A DNA stretch of 64,000 nucleotides from MPNP01 sp963668325 (GCA_963668325.1 OY764222.1:1612001-1676000); one strand, 5' to 3'; positions 9,076 through 18,256 are shown, numbered from the stretch's first letter. Program-made: numbers and translations. The notes: generated by a model from the letters alone, not told the origin.

Positions 9076-10208
9076 AACCACAAAGCGAATCTGATCTTTC
9101 CGAACTGATTTCAGGAAGAACAACCCCCCTTATTCCTTGTGGTGGGGGAACCCGTCCAATAGGTTTACCTAGTGAAGGAGAGAGGTTATCCCTGAAAAAC
9201 CTAAACAGGATTACCCAGTACGAACCAGGTGCACTTACCTTGGTTGCGGAAGCCGGAACCACTCTTAAAACAATTTTCGGTGAACTGAAAGAAAAAGGCC
9301 AAATGCTTCCCTTTGAACCTGTTGATTACCGAGAATTGCTTGGCACCAGTGGGGAACCAACAATCGGCGGTATGGTTGCCACCAATTCATCTGGGCCTAG
9401 GAGGGTGAAAGTAGGTGGCTGTCGGGACTTTGTAATTGGCCTTAGATTTGTCGATGGTGCCGGGAATACAATAAAAACCGGAGGGCGGGTAATGAAAAAT
9501 GTAACCGGCTATGATCTCACCAAATTACTAACTGGTAGTTTTGGAACACTTGGCATTATCACTGAAGTTGCCTTGAAGGTATTACCTGCCCCAGAACATG
9601 CGGCGGTTATCTTGATTGAAGGGTTATCCGAAATTAAAGCATTAGAACTGTTAAATCGATCCTTGAATTCCCCCTTTGAAGTATCTGGGGCAGCTCACTT
9701 ATGTACTGGAATTGATGGAGATCCAGTAACCATGGTTCGAGTGGAAGGTTTCTATTCATCTGTTAAATATCGAGCTGGCGAACTTGCAAAATTGTTTAAG
9801 GATTTTGGTTCACTTACAATTGAATCTGATCCTGAGCGTACAAAGGCAGGATGGAAATATATCAGGGATGTGGGACCCTTTCACAGCAAGGAAGGGGATG
9901 TATGGAGGGTTTCAACCAAACCAACCTTAGCACATTCATTAGTCAATGATTTGAGGGAAAATATCGAAATCGAAGTATTTTACGATTGGGCTGGAAGTTT
10001 GATTTGGGTGTTGGTTCCTGAAGGTACAAATTTACGAGATTATCTTGAGGGTCTGAAGGGTCATGCTACCCTTGTGAGGGCAAGTGATGAGACCAAATCC
10101 CGAATGCAGGTGTTCCCCCAACAAGGTTTCATGGTCCAGGAACTCAAGAAAAAATTAAAACACCAGTTTGATCCCAACAATATCCTGAACCAGGGGATGG
10201 TGTTATGA
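9072..10208 (+). CDS. glcE: Glycolate oxidase FAD-binding subunit GlcE
   Basis: Second FAD-binding subunit, 378 residues, shorter than GlcD and lacking the GlcD C-terminal metal-site motifs. Visible are IPCGGGTRPIG, the GTSGEPTIGGMVATNSSGPR region and GGRVMKNVTGYDLTKLLTGS, all typical of GlcE. Translation starts at TTG 9072, with CGAAGG 6 bases upstream, overlapping the glcD stop by four bases (TTGA). It works with GlcD and GlcF. Complete by length. Confidence 0.88.
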   Translation: MKPQSESDLSELISGRTTPLIPCGGGTRPIGLPSEGERLSLKNLNRITQYEPGALTLVAEAGTTLKTIFGELKEKGQMLPFEPVDYRELLGTSGEPTIGGMVATNSSGPRRVKVGGCRDFVIGLRFVDGAGNTIKTGGRVMKNVTGYDLTKLLTGSFGTLGIITEVALKVLPAPEHAAVILIEGLSEIKALELLNRSLNSPFEVSGAAHLCTGIDGDPVTMVRVEGFYSSVKYRAGELAKLFKDFGSLTIESDPERTKAGWKYIRDVGPFHSKEGDVWRVSTKPTLAHSLVNDLRENIEIEVFYDWAGSLIWVLVPEGTNLRDYLEGLKGHATLVRASDETKSRMQVFPQQGFMVQELKKKLKHQFDPNNILNQGMVL

Positions 10209-10255
10209 TTGTAACTGCCGTACGTGCTCTGATAAAAATATAGGCCTTTGATTTA

Positions 10256-11563
10256 ATGGAAACCAAGTTCTCTGAACAACAGCTTGCAAACCCTCCGATA
10301 AAAAGGGCAAATGAAATCCTCAGGACCTGTGTTCATTGTGGATTTTGTCTTGCTACTTGTCCAACTTACCAGATACTTGGAGATGAGCTGGACAGTCCTA
10401 GGGGAAGGATTTACCTGATAAAGGATATGCTGGAATCCCAAAGACCCGCCGATGAAAAGACTGTCAAACACATTGATAGATGTCTTTCCTGTCTGGCCTG
10501 CATGAGCACCTGCCCGTCAGATGTTCATTACATGCACCTGGTTGACTATGCCCGAGAATATATTGAGGAAACTTACAAACGACCCCTTACCGACCGAGTA
10601 CTTAGGAAAGTTCTGAAAATATTGATGACCAATCAAAAATTATTTGGTTTGAGTTTGGTTTTTTCTAGGTTGGCTACCCCCTTTGCACCCCTGATGCCTG
10701 ACAAGAGATTAAGGGCAATGTTAAGTTTAACCCCTCCCAGGACCAAGAAAGCAGAAGAATACATCAGGGGTGAAGCTTTCCTTCCCAAGGAGGACAAGAA
10801 ATATCGAGTGGCCCTATTGATGGGTTGTGTGCAGCAGGCAATTAATCCAGCAATCAATCAAGCCACCATAAATTTGTTAACCAGATTAGGTTGTGAAGTT
10901 GTTGTACCTGCTTATGACTGTTGTGGAGCATTGCCACACCATATGGGATCAAAGGAAGAATGTTCTCATCTGGCTTTAGGGGTCATTAATGCCCTCAACA
11001 AGGAAATTGATGGGGGTGGTCTGGATGCCATTATCATCAATACAAGTGGATGTGGGACAACGATCAGGGATTATGGGTATATGTTCCAAAATCACCCCTC
11101 CCAACTAGAAGCTGAAAGAGTTTCAGAACTGGCTCTGGATATAACGGAATTCATAGACAAAATTGGGTTTCCTTACCAGGAAGACGTGTCGGTCAGGGTA
11201 GGGTACCATGCCGCCTGTTCACTCCAACATGGCCAAGGCGTAAAAACCATTCCAAAGGATCTGTTGAAGAAAGCCGGGTTTGAGGTTATGGAACCTTTGG
11301 ACAGTCATCTTTGCTGTGGCTCAGCTGGAACCTACAATATGCTTCAGCCGGATATTTCAGATGAACTTAGAGCCAGAAAGGTAGCCACCTTGGAAGCCAA
11401 GAATCCCGATATCATAGCTACAGGCAATATTGGATGCATGGTTCAACTTTCAGTTGGAACCAAAATAAAGGTAGTACACACTGTTGAGCTATTGGATTGG
11501 ATATCTACACCAACCACTTCACCCAAGTCCCTGGCTTCGCTAAAAGCCGATTTCGATTGCTGA
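10256..11563 (+). CDS. glcF: Glycolate oxidase iron-sulfur subunit GlcF
   Basis: Electron-transfer subunit of 435 residues. Two [4Fe-4S] ferredoxin motifs lie near the N-terminus (CVHCGFCLATCP about 26-37 and CLSCLACMSTCP about 77-88), followed by two cysteine-rich CCG domains (YDCCGALPHH and HLCCGSAGTY), the standard GlcF/heterodisulfide-reductase layout. It passes electrons from GlcDE to the membrane quinone pool. It starts 47 bases after glcE and is the last gene of the operon. All cluster ligands are present. Confidence 0.9.
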   Translation: METKFSEQQLANPPIKRANEILRTCVHCGFCLATCPTYQILGDELDSPRGRIYLIKDMLESQRPADEKTVKHIDRCLSCLACMSTCPSDVHYMHLVDYAREYIEETYKRPLTDRVLRKVLKILMTNQKLFGLSLVFSRLATPFAPLMPDKRLRAMLSLTPPRTKKAEEYIRGEAFLPKEDKKYRVALLMGCVQQAINPAINQATINLLTRLGCEVVVPAYDCCGALPHHMGSKEECSHLALGVINALNKEIDGGGLDAIIINTSGCGTTIRDYGYMFQNHPSQLEAERVSELALDITEFIDKIGFPYQEDVSVRVGYHAACSLQHGQGVKTIPKDLLKKAGFEVMEPLDSHLCCGSAGTYNMLQPDISDELRARKVATLEAKNPDIIATGNIGCMVQLSVGTKIKVVHTVELLDWISTPTTSPKSLASLKADFDC

Positions 11564-11591
11564 GATCATTGTAATTTCGGTTCTGGAAACT

Positions 11592-11619
11592 CTTGAAAAA
11601 CCGCTTCCCTGCCCTATAT
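11592..11619 (+). promoter_or_regulatory. Sigma-32 (RpoH) heat-shock promoter of hsp20
   Basis: CTTGAAA (11592-11598) and CCCTATAT (11612-11619) separated by 13 bases. This is close to the enterobacterial RpoH consensus (CTTGAAA, CCCCATNT) and fits the alphaproteobacterial form ending CYTATNTNNG. It lies about 90 bases before the start of a small heat-shock protein, the expected target. Confidence 0.7.
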
Positions 11620-11687
11620 CAGGGTTATCAGAGCCGTAAGGTCTGGTAACTTAGCCGCCCGTTCAATTGAAGGGCACAAAATGAAAA

Positions 11688-11703
11688 TCGCTCAACTGGA
11701 GGA
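11688..11703 (+). promoter_or_regulatory. ROSE-like RNA thermometer hairpin covering the hsp20 ribosome binding site
   Basis: TCGCTC (11688-11693) can pair with GAGGA (11699-11703) around an AACTG loop, leaving the G of TCGCT bulged. This is the UYGCU / AGGA arrangement that defines the terminal hairpin of ROSE elements upstream of alphaproteobacterial small heat-shock genes. The pairing would hide the GGAGGA ribosome binding site at low temperature. The rest of the leader (about 11627-11687) could supply the other helices; I have not folded it. Confidence 0.55.
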
Positions 11704-11710
11704 TTATGTC

Positions 11711-12187
11711 ATGACAACATATGATTTGTCACCCCTTTACCAAACAACTGTAGGTTTCGATCGTTTCCAGGATATTCTGGACAAGGTCTTTGCCCAGGAT
11801 GTTGTTTCAACAGGATACCCCCCTTATAACATCGAAAAGACATCAGACGAGAGCTATGTGATTTCTATCGCTGCTGCTGGGTTTACAAGTAAGGAACTTG
11901 AAATTGAGGTTCGTGAAAACAAACTCATCGTAACCGGCAAGAAATCATCCGACGATGCCAAACGTGTTTTCCTTCACAAAGGAATTGGCCAAAGAAGTTT
12001 CCAGAGGAAATTTCAGTTGGCAGACCACGTAAAAGTCGTTTCAGCTGATTTCTCCGATGGAATGCTGAACATTTCCCTGGAAAGGGAAATTCCTGAGGCC
12101 TATAAGCCCAGGAAAATTTCTATCAGTAATGGACATGGAAACGGGTCCACAATTGTTAATGAAAAAGCCGTCGAAATAGAAGGCTAA
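11711..12187 (+). CDS. Small heat shock protein, Hsp20/IbpA family
   Basis: ATP-independent holdase chaperone of 158 residues, cytoplasmic. The opening MTTYDLSPLYQTTVGFDRF is the IbpA-class N-terminus, followed by an alpha-crystallin domain (YNIEKTSDESYVISIAAAGF to MLNISLERE) and a C-terminal tail. I chose ATG 11711 because GGAGG lies 8 bases upstream and the family N-terminus begins there; the ATG at 11681 would place the ribosome binding site inside the gene. It has its own heat-shock promoter, a thermometer-like leader hairpin and a terminator, so it is a single-gene unit. Confidence 0.92.
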   Translation: MTTYDLSPLYQTTVGFDRFQDILDKVFAQDVVSTGYPPYNIEKTSDESYVISIAAAGFTSKELEIEVRENKLIVTGKKSSDDAKRVFLHKGIGQRSFQRKFQLADHVKVVSADFSDGMLNISLEREIPEAYKPRKISISNGHGNGSTIVNEKAVEIEG

Positions 12188-12201
12188 ACCAATAAAAAAT
12201 T

Positions 12202-12237
12202 AACCCTCGGTACGATTAAGAATACCGAGGGTTTTTT
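12202..12237 (+). terminator. Rho-independent terminator after hsp20
   Basis: 11-bp stem AACCCTCGGTA / TACCGAGGGTT with a 10-base loop, followed by a T run (GTTTTTTATTT), 14 bases after the hsp20 stop. Confidence 0.9.
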
Positions 12238-12335
12238 ATTTCTCTTGCTTACCAAAATCCCCTCATTATCGAAGTAGGCTCGAACTTCCCATTAACCAAA
12301 GTGGAAAAAATTCATGGCCAAGTTTTACAATTTGG

Positions 12336-14072
12336 CTATTCAAGTGGATTATATTCTAACAGAGTGGAACGTCCAATTATTGCTAGAACGGTCAAGGACA
12401 TTTCCATGCCATAGGCATCAGTGAGTTTCAAAGGTTTACCCAGTCGAAAATTCACTGGTTGCTGTAGCCCGTCTTCTATAGCGATATTATCTGCATATAG
12501 ATACGTACGTTCACTTTTATCAAGTTTCGGGTTAAGCCGACCCTTGAGACCTGGTATATATCCAGTGGCATTTGGGAATATTATTGAGCCTCCTGATGAA
12601 TTCTTCCTGAGGTCAATTAGTAGGCCTTCCTGATTTGGTACCCAATGATTTATTAATTCGCCCTTGTACCCTTGCTTTGCTGCATATACGGTCATCGGAA
12701 GGTTTGTTGTGTAAAGTTGTAAAACAGCTTCACCAGTTTCATCGGTTAATGCTCGTTGCCAGGTCTTATTTGGGAACAGTGCGAGTATTTCGACACCATC
12801 CAAAGGACCACCCCCAGAGTGAACAGAAATTGTTGATGGGGAAGGTTTAAATTCAAGTTTTGTCGCTGGAATATTCAGTAAGAGGTTTGACTTATCAATC
12901 AGTTTATATGAAGGTATTACACCAGTTGCTTCAAAAGTTCTTCTTTTGATAATTGATACGCCATCCCCCCTCCTTTCCATCAAATACTTACGATCAATTA
13001 CCTCAGAAAGATCACCAACAGGCATCCTTCCAAGGACAGATGCAATTACTTCGTTCCTAGTTGAATGGGTTATATCCAAACTTTCTATCGTCATCCCATT
13101 GCGAAGACTCCCGGGGGAGTCAATCTCAAGATGTTCTTTGAACAATGATATTCTAATTCGTTTTTTATTCAAAGAATAGTCTCGGTGAACTACCGCATTA
13201 ACAATCGCTTCAAAAACTGCTGCAATGTTATACTCAGGTACCTCCTCACGCTCAGGTACCTTACGGGCTGCAATTCTCATATTTCGTTTTATAAATTTCA
13301 CCGCATGGTCAATCTGGACGCTAAGAGGGCCAACAATTTCTTGAGCATCTAATTGACCTGAAGAACAATCATGCCCTCGATAGTGAGTTGCCATAATCGT
13401 AGCTTGTGGCAACCATTCATTGGGTGCTTCAGTACATAACAATATTCCTGCAACAGTAGCCCGGCTTATATCGGTCTTGTCCACTGCAATCAGGCGAAGA
13501 TTCATAAGCCCTTGATGGGGGTCGGATGCATTAGTTGCACTTAAGAGAGGTTCCCAAAGTTTTGGATTAAATGTTTTAAAACCTGTATTTGGAATAATTT
13601 GCAAGTCGTAACTCAAGAATCTGCTTTGTTCCCTGTTCTGAGCTAAACTTAAGCGTTCATCTCCCTCAAGCTTCCTTTTGGTAGTACCAACACGGATATA
13701 AGCACTTCTACCCCTTTCATGAACTGCATAGCCCATCAACACCTCAGCTAGTACATACGCTTTCCCATCAAGTGCACGGTGGTAGACTCTGATATTAATA
13801 GGAGGTTTAATGATGTCTTTAGCTACTACAACTAATAATAAATTTAAGGATGCCAATTGGTCGAAATTCATACCCTGAATTCTTCCTTGGTCAGTCACAC
13901 CATATAGAATTACTCCCCCGCCGGCATTAGCAAAAGCCGTCAATTCATCTGCAAGAACCTTCTGTGAGGGGTTTGCTAGATGGTTACCCGTGAATTCAAC
14001 TTGCTTGAATCCCCAAGTTTCATCCTCACCCAAACGCAAGCGTTTTCGGATTTCAGCATCACTGAATTTCAT
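12336..14072 (-). CDS. AlbA_2-domain ATP-binding protein with unusual C-terminal extension
   Basis: Protein of 578 residues, function unassigned. N-terminal AlbA_2 (Schlafen-like, formerly AAA_4) domain: WGFKQVEFTGN, LTAFANAGGGVILYGVTDQGRI. Middle HATPase_c_4-like segment: AAVFEAIVNAVVHRDYS and LEIDSPGSLRNGMTIE, followed by a winged-helix-like region around THSTRNEVIASVLGRM. After about residue 400 there is an extra beta-rich part (VSVHSGGGPLDGVEI, GEAVLQLYTTNLPMTVYAAKQGY) that resembles carboxypeptidase-regulatory/Ig-like folds, not usual for this family. ATG 14072 is preferred over TTG 14090. Such proteins are often regulators or defence-associated; the role here is unknown. It is isolated between hsp20 and a gene-poor gap. 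Confidence 0.7.
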   Translation of the reverse strand: MKFSDAEIRKRLRLGEDETWGFKQVEFTGNHLANPSQKVLADELTAFANAGGGVILYGVTDQGRIQGMNFDQLASLNLLLVVVAKDIIKPPINIRVYHRALDGKAYVLAEVLMGYAVHERGRSAYIRVGTTKRKLEGDERLSLAQNREQSRFLSYDLQIIPNTGFKTFNPKLWEPLLSATNASDPHQGLMNLRLIAVDKTDISRATVAGILLCTEAPNEWLPQATIMATHYRGHDCSSGQLDAQEIVGPLSVQIDHAVKFIKRNMRIAARKVPEREEVPEYNIAAVFEAIVNAVVHRDYSLNKKRIRISLFKEHLEIDSPGSLRNGMTIESLDITHSTRNEVIASVLGRMPVGDLSEVIDRKYLMERRGDGVSIIKRRTFEATGVIPSYKLIDKSNLLLNIPATKLEFKPSPSTISVHSGGGPLDGVEILALFPNKTWQRALTDETGEAVLQLYTTNLPMTVYAAKQGYKGELINHWVPNQEGLLIDLRKNSSGGSIIFPNATGYIPGLKGRLNPKLDKSERTYLYADNIAIEDGLQQPVNFRLGKPLKLTDAYGMEMSLTVLAIIGRSTLLEYNPLE

Positions 14073-14512
14073 AGGCCGCTTCTTATTCAATGAATTTTGT
14101 AAAGGGATTTCAGATAGACAAACACTGAGCAGTTTTTACAGAAGGTAAAATCAAAGTAAAATTTAATCATTTTGGAAAAAAATCTTTTATTGTAGATAGC
14201 AATATTCATAAAATTACCTTTGACCTTTCACTTGGTGATTTTATCATAGATGCAATATCCAGGTAAAACTTATCATCTTTAGAATACGTAAACAGTATTT
14301 ACCCATGAATTTGGAGATTTAATGTTAAAATCTGTTGTAAATTATTTGGAATGATCAGGGTACCAATGCCAAGAATTCCTCAAAGGATTCTTTAATTCAA
14401 ACCGAATTTATTGCATTGCAAAGTATCTTACTTTTCTGATTAACATTAGACTTGCCCCAAGGGTGGTACTTTTTCTAGCCAGATTGTTGAGAATTTTGTA
14501 GCTATTTGAACT
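14073..14512. other. Gene-poor AT-rich stretch
   Basis: About 440 bases in which I see no gene, RNA or clear repeat. It presumably holds the promoter of the AlbA_2 gene near 14100-14200. Confidence 0.5.
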
Positions 14513-14890
14513 CTAAAATAACCAGCCATCATCCACATATCGTTGTATATGAGATGCTTCTGTATCGATTTGGCTGTTCAACCAAGTCGTTCTGAAATCA
14601 TCAAATGACCGCCTAAGATGACCATCCTGTTCGGTTCTACAACAATAGAGAAAAGAAAATTTCTATCGCTACAGTCAACATTCGCAAACTCAGTTTCGGA
14701 TAGATTTTCCAATTCTATTCCGGTTCGCAGATACCGACCTTCGGCATCAACACTTCTAGTTGAGCCTACTCATACTGCTACTACCAGCACTAGCAGAAAT
14801 ACAGCATCCCACCTCCAAACATTTTGAAGGGAAGTGGAAATCCCATCATCCGTCTGAGGAGGTTCATACGGCTTGATTGCTTCGTGGAAT
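14513..14890 (-). pseudogene. Decayed small gene with one membrane helix
   Basis: Reading the minus strand gives a protein-like stretch broken twice. From about 14888 it reads KPYEPPQTDDGISTS, then the hydrophobic AVFLLVLVVAV, an in-frame TGA at 14770-14772, then SVDAEGRYLRTGIELENL and NVDCSDRNFLFSIVVEPNR. Near 14640 the coding character moves to another frame (DGHLRRSFDDFRTTWLNS, then HIQRYVDDGWLF) and ends at a TAG at 14513. One stop plus one frameshift, and no usable start, point to a dead gene for a single-pass membrane-anchored protein. The family is not recognised. Confidence 0.4.
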
Positions 14891-15221
14891 TATTTTTAAA
14901 ATATTGACAAGGATCTCAAAATGCCTTGATTATTGTAGCTAGATACTTGCTGTAAGCAATGACTGAATACCTGTCAAAAAAGGAAGTGATTCAGGATTAA
15001 TATGGAGATTGAATCTGCTAGTCAAAAATGGTTATTAGTTCCTGGGCAAGGTGAATTATACCAAATTGCCCAAGAACCTCACTAAAATGCATCGAAGCAA
15101 CAAGATTTATTGCCCCAAGTAGAATACTCATGTGTAGGTCAGACGAACCACTATGAATAAAAGAAATTAAGAATCAATTTAAATCTAAATCGACGCAATT
15201 AAGCCTACAGTTTTTGCTCAA
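14891..15221. other. Stretch without recognisable features
   Basis: About 330 AT-rich bases downstream of the minus-strand aldehyde dehydrogenase gene. No gene, repeat or terminator is evident. Confidence 0.5.
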
Positions 15222-16697
15222 TCAGATACTGATACAAACGTATTTCATTTCCAGGTAATCATCAATACCATGGCGTGATCCCTCACGGCCTATACCGGAT
15301 TGCTTGACCCCACCAAAGGGAGCAGATTCTGTTGAGAAAATACCAGTATTCACTCCAACTATTCCATACTCCAAGGCTTCGGCTACCTTCCAAACTCTGG
15401 ATACATCCTTGGTATAAAAATAAGATGCCAAACCGTGAATGGAATCATTGGCCAATTCGACAACTTCTTCATCAGAACTGAATTTGAAAAGTGGAGCAAG
15501 AGGTCCAAAGGTTTCATCATAAGCCACCACCATGTTCTGTGTAACATCAGCAATAACCGTTGGTTCAAACCAGTAACCTCCTAATTCTGAAGGATTCCCA
15601 CCAGTCAGTACCCGCGCGCCTTTATTCAGGGCATCCTCTATGTGTGATTTTACCTTTTCCACTGCAGCTTGATTGATTAATGGCCCGGTATTGACGCCAT
15701 CTTCGAAACCATCACCCAGAACGAGAGACTTGGTTGCCTCGGCAAGTTTCTTCGAGAATTCGTCGTATACGCCTTCCTGAACGTAAATTCTGTTGGCACA
15801 TACACAAGTCTGGCCATTGTTTCGATATTTACTAATCATGGCTCCCTGTACGGCAGCATCCACATCAGCATCATCAAATACGATAAATGGTGCATTACCA
15901 CCAAGTTCCATTGAAACTTTCTTGATCTGGTCACCTGCTTGTCGCATCAAAATTCGACCAACTTCGGTAGATCCTGTAAAGGTAATTTTCCTGATAATGG
16001 GGTTTGAGCAGAACTCTTCACCAATTTCCCGAGATTTGGTCGAAGGTACCACAGAAAAGACGCCTTTCGGAACTCCGGCTCTTTCGGCAAGTACAGCCAT
16101 TGAGAGGGCAGAAAGAGGTGTTTCACTTGCTGGCCTACAAACAATGGAGCAGCCGACTGCCAAGGCAGGAGCCACTTTTCTTGCGATCATTGCGTTGGGG
16201 AAGTTCCAAGGAGTAATTGAAGCAACAACCCCAACAGGCTGTTTCATAACTACCAGTTTTTTATCAGTTTGATGGCCAGGGATAGTTTCTCCGTAAACCC
16301 GCTTGCCTTCTTCTGCGAACCATTGAATAAAGGAAGAGCCATATAAAATCTCACCTTTGGCTTCAGCAAAAGGCTTGCCCATTTCAGCTGTCAGGATAGA
16401 GGCAAGATCATCTGCATTTTCCATGGCTAGGTCATACCACCGATACAGAATCTCCGATCTTTCCTTGGCTGTTCTGGCGGCCCACTCCTTTTGGGCTTTT
16501 TCAGCCGCGTTAATGGCTCTTTTTGCTTCAGCTACCCCTAGATCAGGTATGGAAACAATAACATCCCCTCTAGCGGGGTTGGTAATTTCAAAGGTTGCAC
16601 CATTGTCGGCATCAACCCACTCTCCGTTAATGTATGCTTTGGTAGCAAGGAGCGTTGGATCTTTCAGGATCGAGACCAGGTTTGTATGATCAAGCAT
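15222..16697 (-). CDS. gabD: NAD(P)-dependent succinate-semialdehyde dehydrogenase-like aldehyde dehydrogenase
   Basis: Aldehyde dehydrogenase of 491 residues, oxidising succinate semialdehyde or a related aldehyde to the acid in the cytoplasm. The catalytic glutamate is in SMELGGNAP (E264) and the nucleophile in NNGQTCVCANRIY (C298). TPWNFPNAMIARKVAPALA and the C-terminal SAPFGGVKQSGIGREG are GabD-type. The usual KPA of the cofactor site reads CRPA here (Arg for Lys at about 188), a conservative change worth noting. GGAAGATAAA precedes the ATG. It is alone on its strand, with gaps on both sides. Substrate assignment is by family resemblance. Confidence 0.82.
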   Translation of the reverse strand: MLDHTNLVSILKDPTLLATKAYINGEWVDADNGATFEITNPARGDVIVSIPDLGVAEAKRAINAAEKAQKEWAARTAKERSEILYRWYDLAMENADDLASILTAEMGKPFAEAKGEILYGSSFIQWFAEEGKRVYGETIPGHQTDKKLVVMKQPVGVVASITPWNFPNAMIARKVAPALAVGCSIVCRPASETPLSALSMAVLAERAGVPKGVFSVVPSTKSREIGEEFCSNPIIRKITFTGSTEVGRILMRQAGDQIKKVSMELGGNAPFIVFDDADVDAAVQGAMISKYRNNGQTCVCANRIYVQEGVYDEFSKKLAEATKSLVLGDGFEDGVNTGPLINQAAVEKVKSHIEDALNKGARVLTGGNPSELGGYWFEPTVIADVTQNMVVAYDETFGPLAPLFKFSSDEEVVELANDSIHGLASYFYTKDVSRVWKVAEALEYGIVGVNTGIFSTESAPFGGVKQSGIGREGSRHGIDDYLEMKYVCISI

Positions 16698-16885
16698 TTT
16701 ATCTTCCTCAAATTTGATTATTCTCTAACTCAATTTTTGTTCCTCTACCCCAAAATACAAGGGAATACAGGCAAAAATGTTTAGTGATTAGACTCTTGAC
16801 ACCAATTTTATCAATTAGGTGGTAAGGTAAGGGAACTATTTTCAACCAAGAAATTAATTGCAAATCAATTGGGTCGTTGACCCAA

Positions 16886-17503
16886 TCAAAGGAAAGTTAG
16901 TTCCTGAAATGAACCTTCACGGTAAAAGGGTAAACGATTTATTGTTGATCCTTGATCAATATTGGATTTAACAAAAAGAATAACATTTCGGGTAATGGGA
17001 GGAATATCAAGGGCCAGTGCTTCATCTACACTAATCCACCTCAGATCCGAAAGCTCGTCCGAAGCATTCCTGAAATTGTTGAATTGGTTGGTATTTAAAT
17101 TGTCGTTTATCTTAAAAAGGAAAAACCTTGTATCAAACCTCCTCGACATTCCATGTGGTGTAATGGCTCGCAAAATAAATGCAATGGAAAGATTACTGAA
17201 ATCACCATTTCTTATCTGTATTCCAGTTTCTTCTTCCAACTCACGGAGAGCACAATTCAGTAGGGGACCGCCCAGTTTTGTCTCAGCTTGAAGCGAAAGT
17301 TTTTCAAAATTCGCTACTTGGTTATTTGATGAGAAGGATGTCTCGTAGTCTATGGGTTCTAAAGCACCCCCGGGAAATACATACATGTTGGGCATAAATA
17401 TGGCATTTTCACTCCTTTTGCCCATTAGGACTTTTGGCGTATTTGTATCAAGTTGAAGCAAAATTACACTTGCGGCATCCTTGATTTCCTGTGGAGAATT
17501 CAT
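16886..17503 (-). CDS. Nudix hydrolase (NUDT7/NUDT19-like)
   Basis: Protein of 205 residues that probably cleaves a nucleoside-diphosphate derivative such as CoA. The Nudix core is split as in the NUDT19 subgroup: FPGGALEP, an insertion of about 40 residues, then LRELEEETGIQI carrying the RExxEExG metal site. The opening ASVILLQLD..KVLMGKRS is the subgroup's first strands. It lies upstream of the gabD-like gene and downstream of DUF1467, same strand. Substrate not determinable. Confidence 0.8.
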   Translation of the reverse strand: MNSPQEIKDAASVILLQLDTNTPKVLMGKRSENAIFMPNMYVFPGGALEPIDYETSFSSNNQVANFEKLSLQAETKLGGPLLNCALRELEEETGIQIRNGDFSNLSIAFILRAITPHGMSRRFDTRFFLFKINDNLNTNQFNNFRNASDELSDLRWISVDEALALDIPPITRNVILFVKSNIDQGSTINRLPFYREGSFQELTFL

Positions 17504-17572
17504 TGTCCCAGGAAGGAGAAAAGGACAGGAGAAAAGTATTCAGAACAGCCTCGTTGGAGATTGCTTTGAATT

Positions 17573-17854
17573 TTAACCATAGCGTCCATCACCCCATCTA
17601 CCAAATATATCAATATCCTCTATTCCCAAATTACCATATATTAAAACCAGACAAATAATTAACCATACGATGGTTGTCAAAAGAGTTGTCCACAAGGCTT
17701 TTGATTTAAGCCTAGCATTTGTTGGAGCTGAATGAGGCGTTCCAATTTCTATCTTACCATCTTCCTTTTGGGTTTTTATCCGTCTGGGAAGAAATAAGAA
17801 AAAACACAAGACCCATAATATGGCGTAAAGGACCACGGCTCCTGCTATTGACAT
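17573..17854 (-). CDS. DUF1467 small membrane protein
   Basis: 93 residues with two membrane helices: AGAVVLYAILWVLCFFLFLP at the N-terminus and LWTTLLTTIVWLIICLVLIYG later. Between them LPRRIKTQKEDGKIEIGTPHSAP is the DUF1467 signature (basic turn, then GT..SAP). In alphaproteobacteria this gene typically follows mce, as here with a 3-base gap. Function unknown. Confidence 0.85.
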   Translation of the reverse strand: MSIAGAVVLYAILWVLCFFLFLPRRIKTQKEDGKIEIGTPHSAPTNARLKSKALWTTLLTTIVWLIICLVLIYGNLGIEDIDIFGRWGDGRYG

Positions 17855-17857
17855 CGG

Positions 17858-18256
17858 CTAACCTTCTTCAAATTCCACCAGGGTCCCCAGGCAATCCTTC
17901 GGATGGAGAAAGATGACGGGTTTGCCGTGGGCTCCTATTTTGGGTGGCCCCAGGACTTTCAACCCTTCCTCCTTGACCTTCCTCAATGATTTTTCCACAT
18001 TATCTACTTCTAGGCATAAATGATGGATTCCACCTGAAGGGTTTTTTTCGAGGAAAGAAGCTATGGGACTGTTTTCGCCAAGAGGTTCCAAAAGTTCTAT
18101 TTTGGTGTTTGGTAATTCAACAAAGACAACCGAAACTCCGTGCTCAGGAATAGGAGTGGGTTCGGATACCTGACCGCCAAAAACAACATTATAAAGCCTG
18201 GTAGCTTTTTTGAGGTCCGGAACAGCAATGGCTATATGGTTTAAAGCACCGATCAT
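17858..18256 (-). CDS. mce: Methylmalonyl-CoA epimerase
   Basis: Glyoxalase/VOC-fold enzyme of 132 residues that interconverts the R and S forms of methylmalonyl-CoA in propionate and odd-chain degradation. It has the family opening GALNHIAIAVPDL with the metal His, IELLEPLGENSPI with a metal Glu, GGIHHLCLEVD with the second His, and the terminal GTLVEFEE with the last ligand. It overlaps the topA stop by four bases, so the two are co-transcribed. Complete. Confidence 0.92.
   Translation of the reverse strand: MIGALNHIAIAVPDLKKATRLYNVVFGGQVSEPTPIPEHGVSVVFVELPNTKIELLEPLGENSPIASFLEKNPSGGIHHLCLEVDNVEKSLRKVKEEGLKVLGPPKIGAHGKPVIFLHPKDCLGTLVEFEEG

Noticed and set aside
11681..11710. ATG 11681 as the hsp20 start
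   Set aside because: It would put the strong GGAGG site inside the gene and add ten residues not seen in the family; ATG 11711 fits better.
15793..16272. 159-codon plus-strand ORF opposite the aldehyde dehydrogenase gene
   Set aside because: Antisense shadow of a strongly coding frame.
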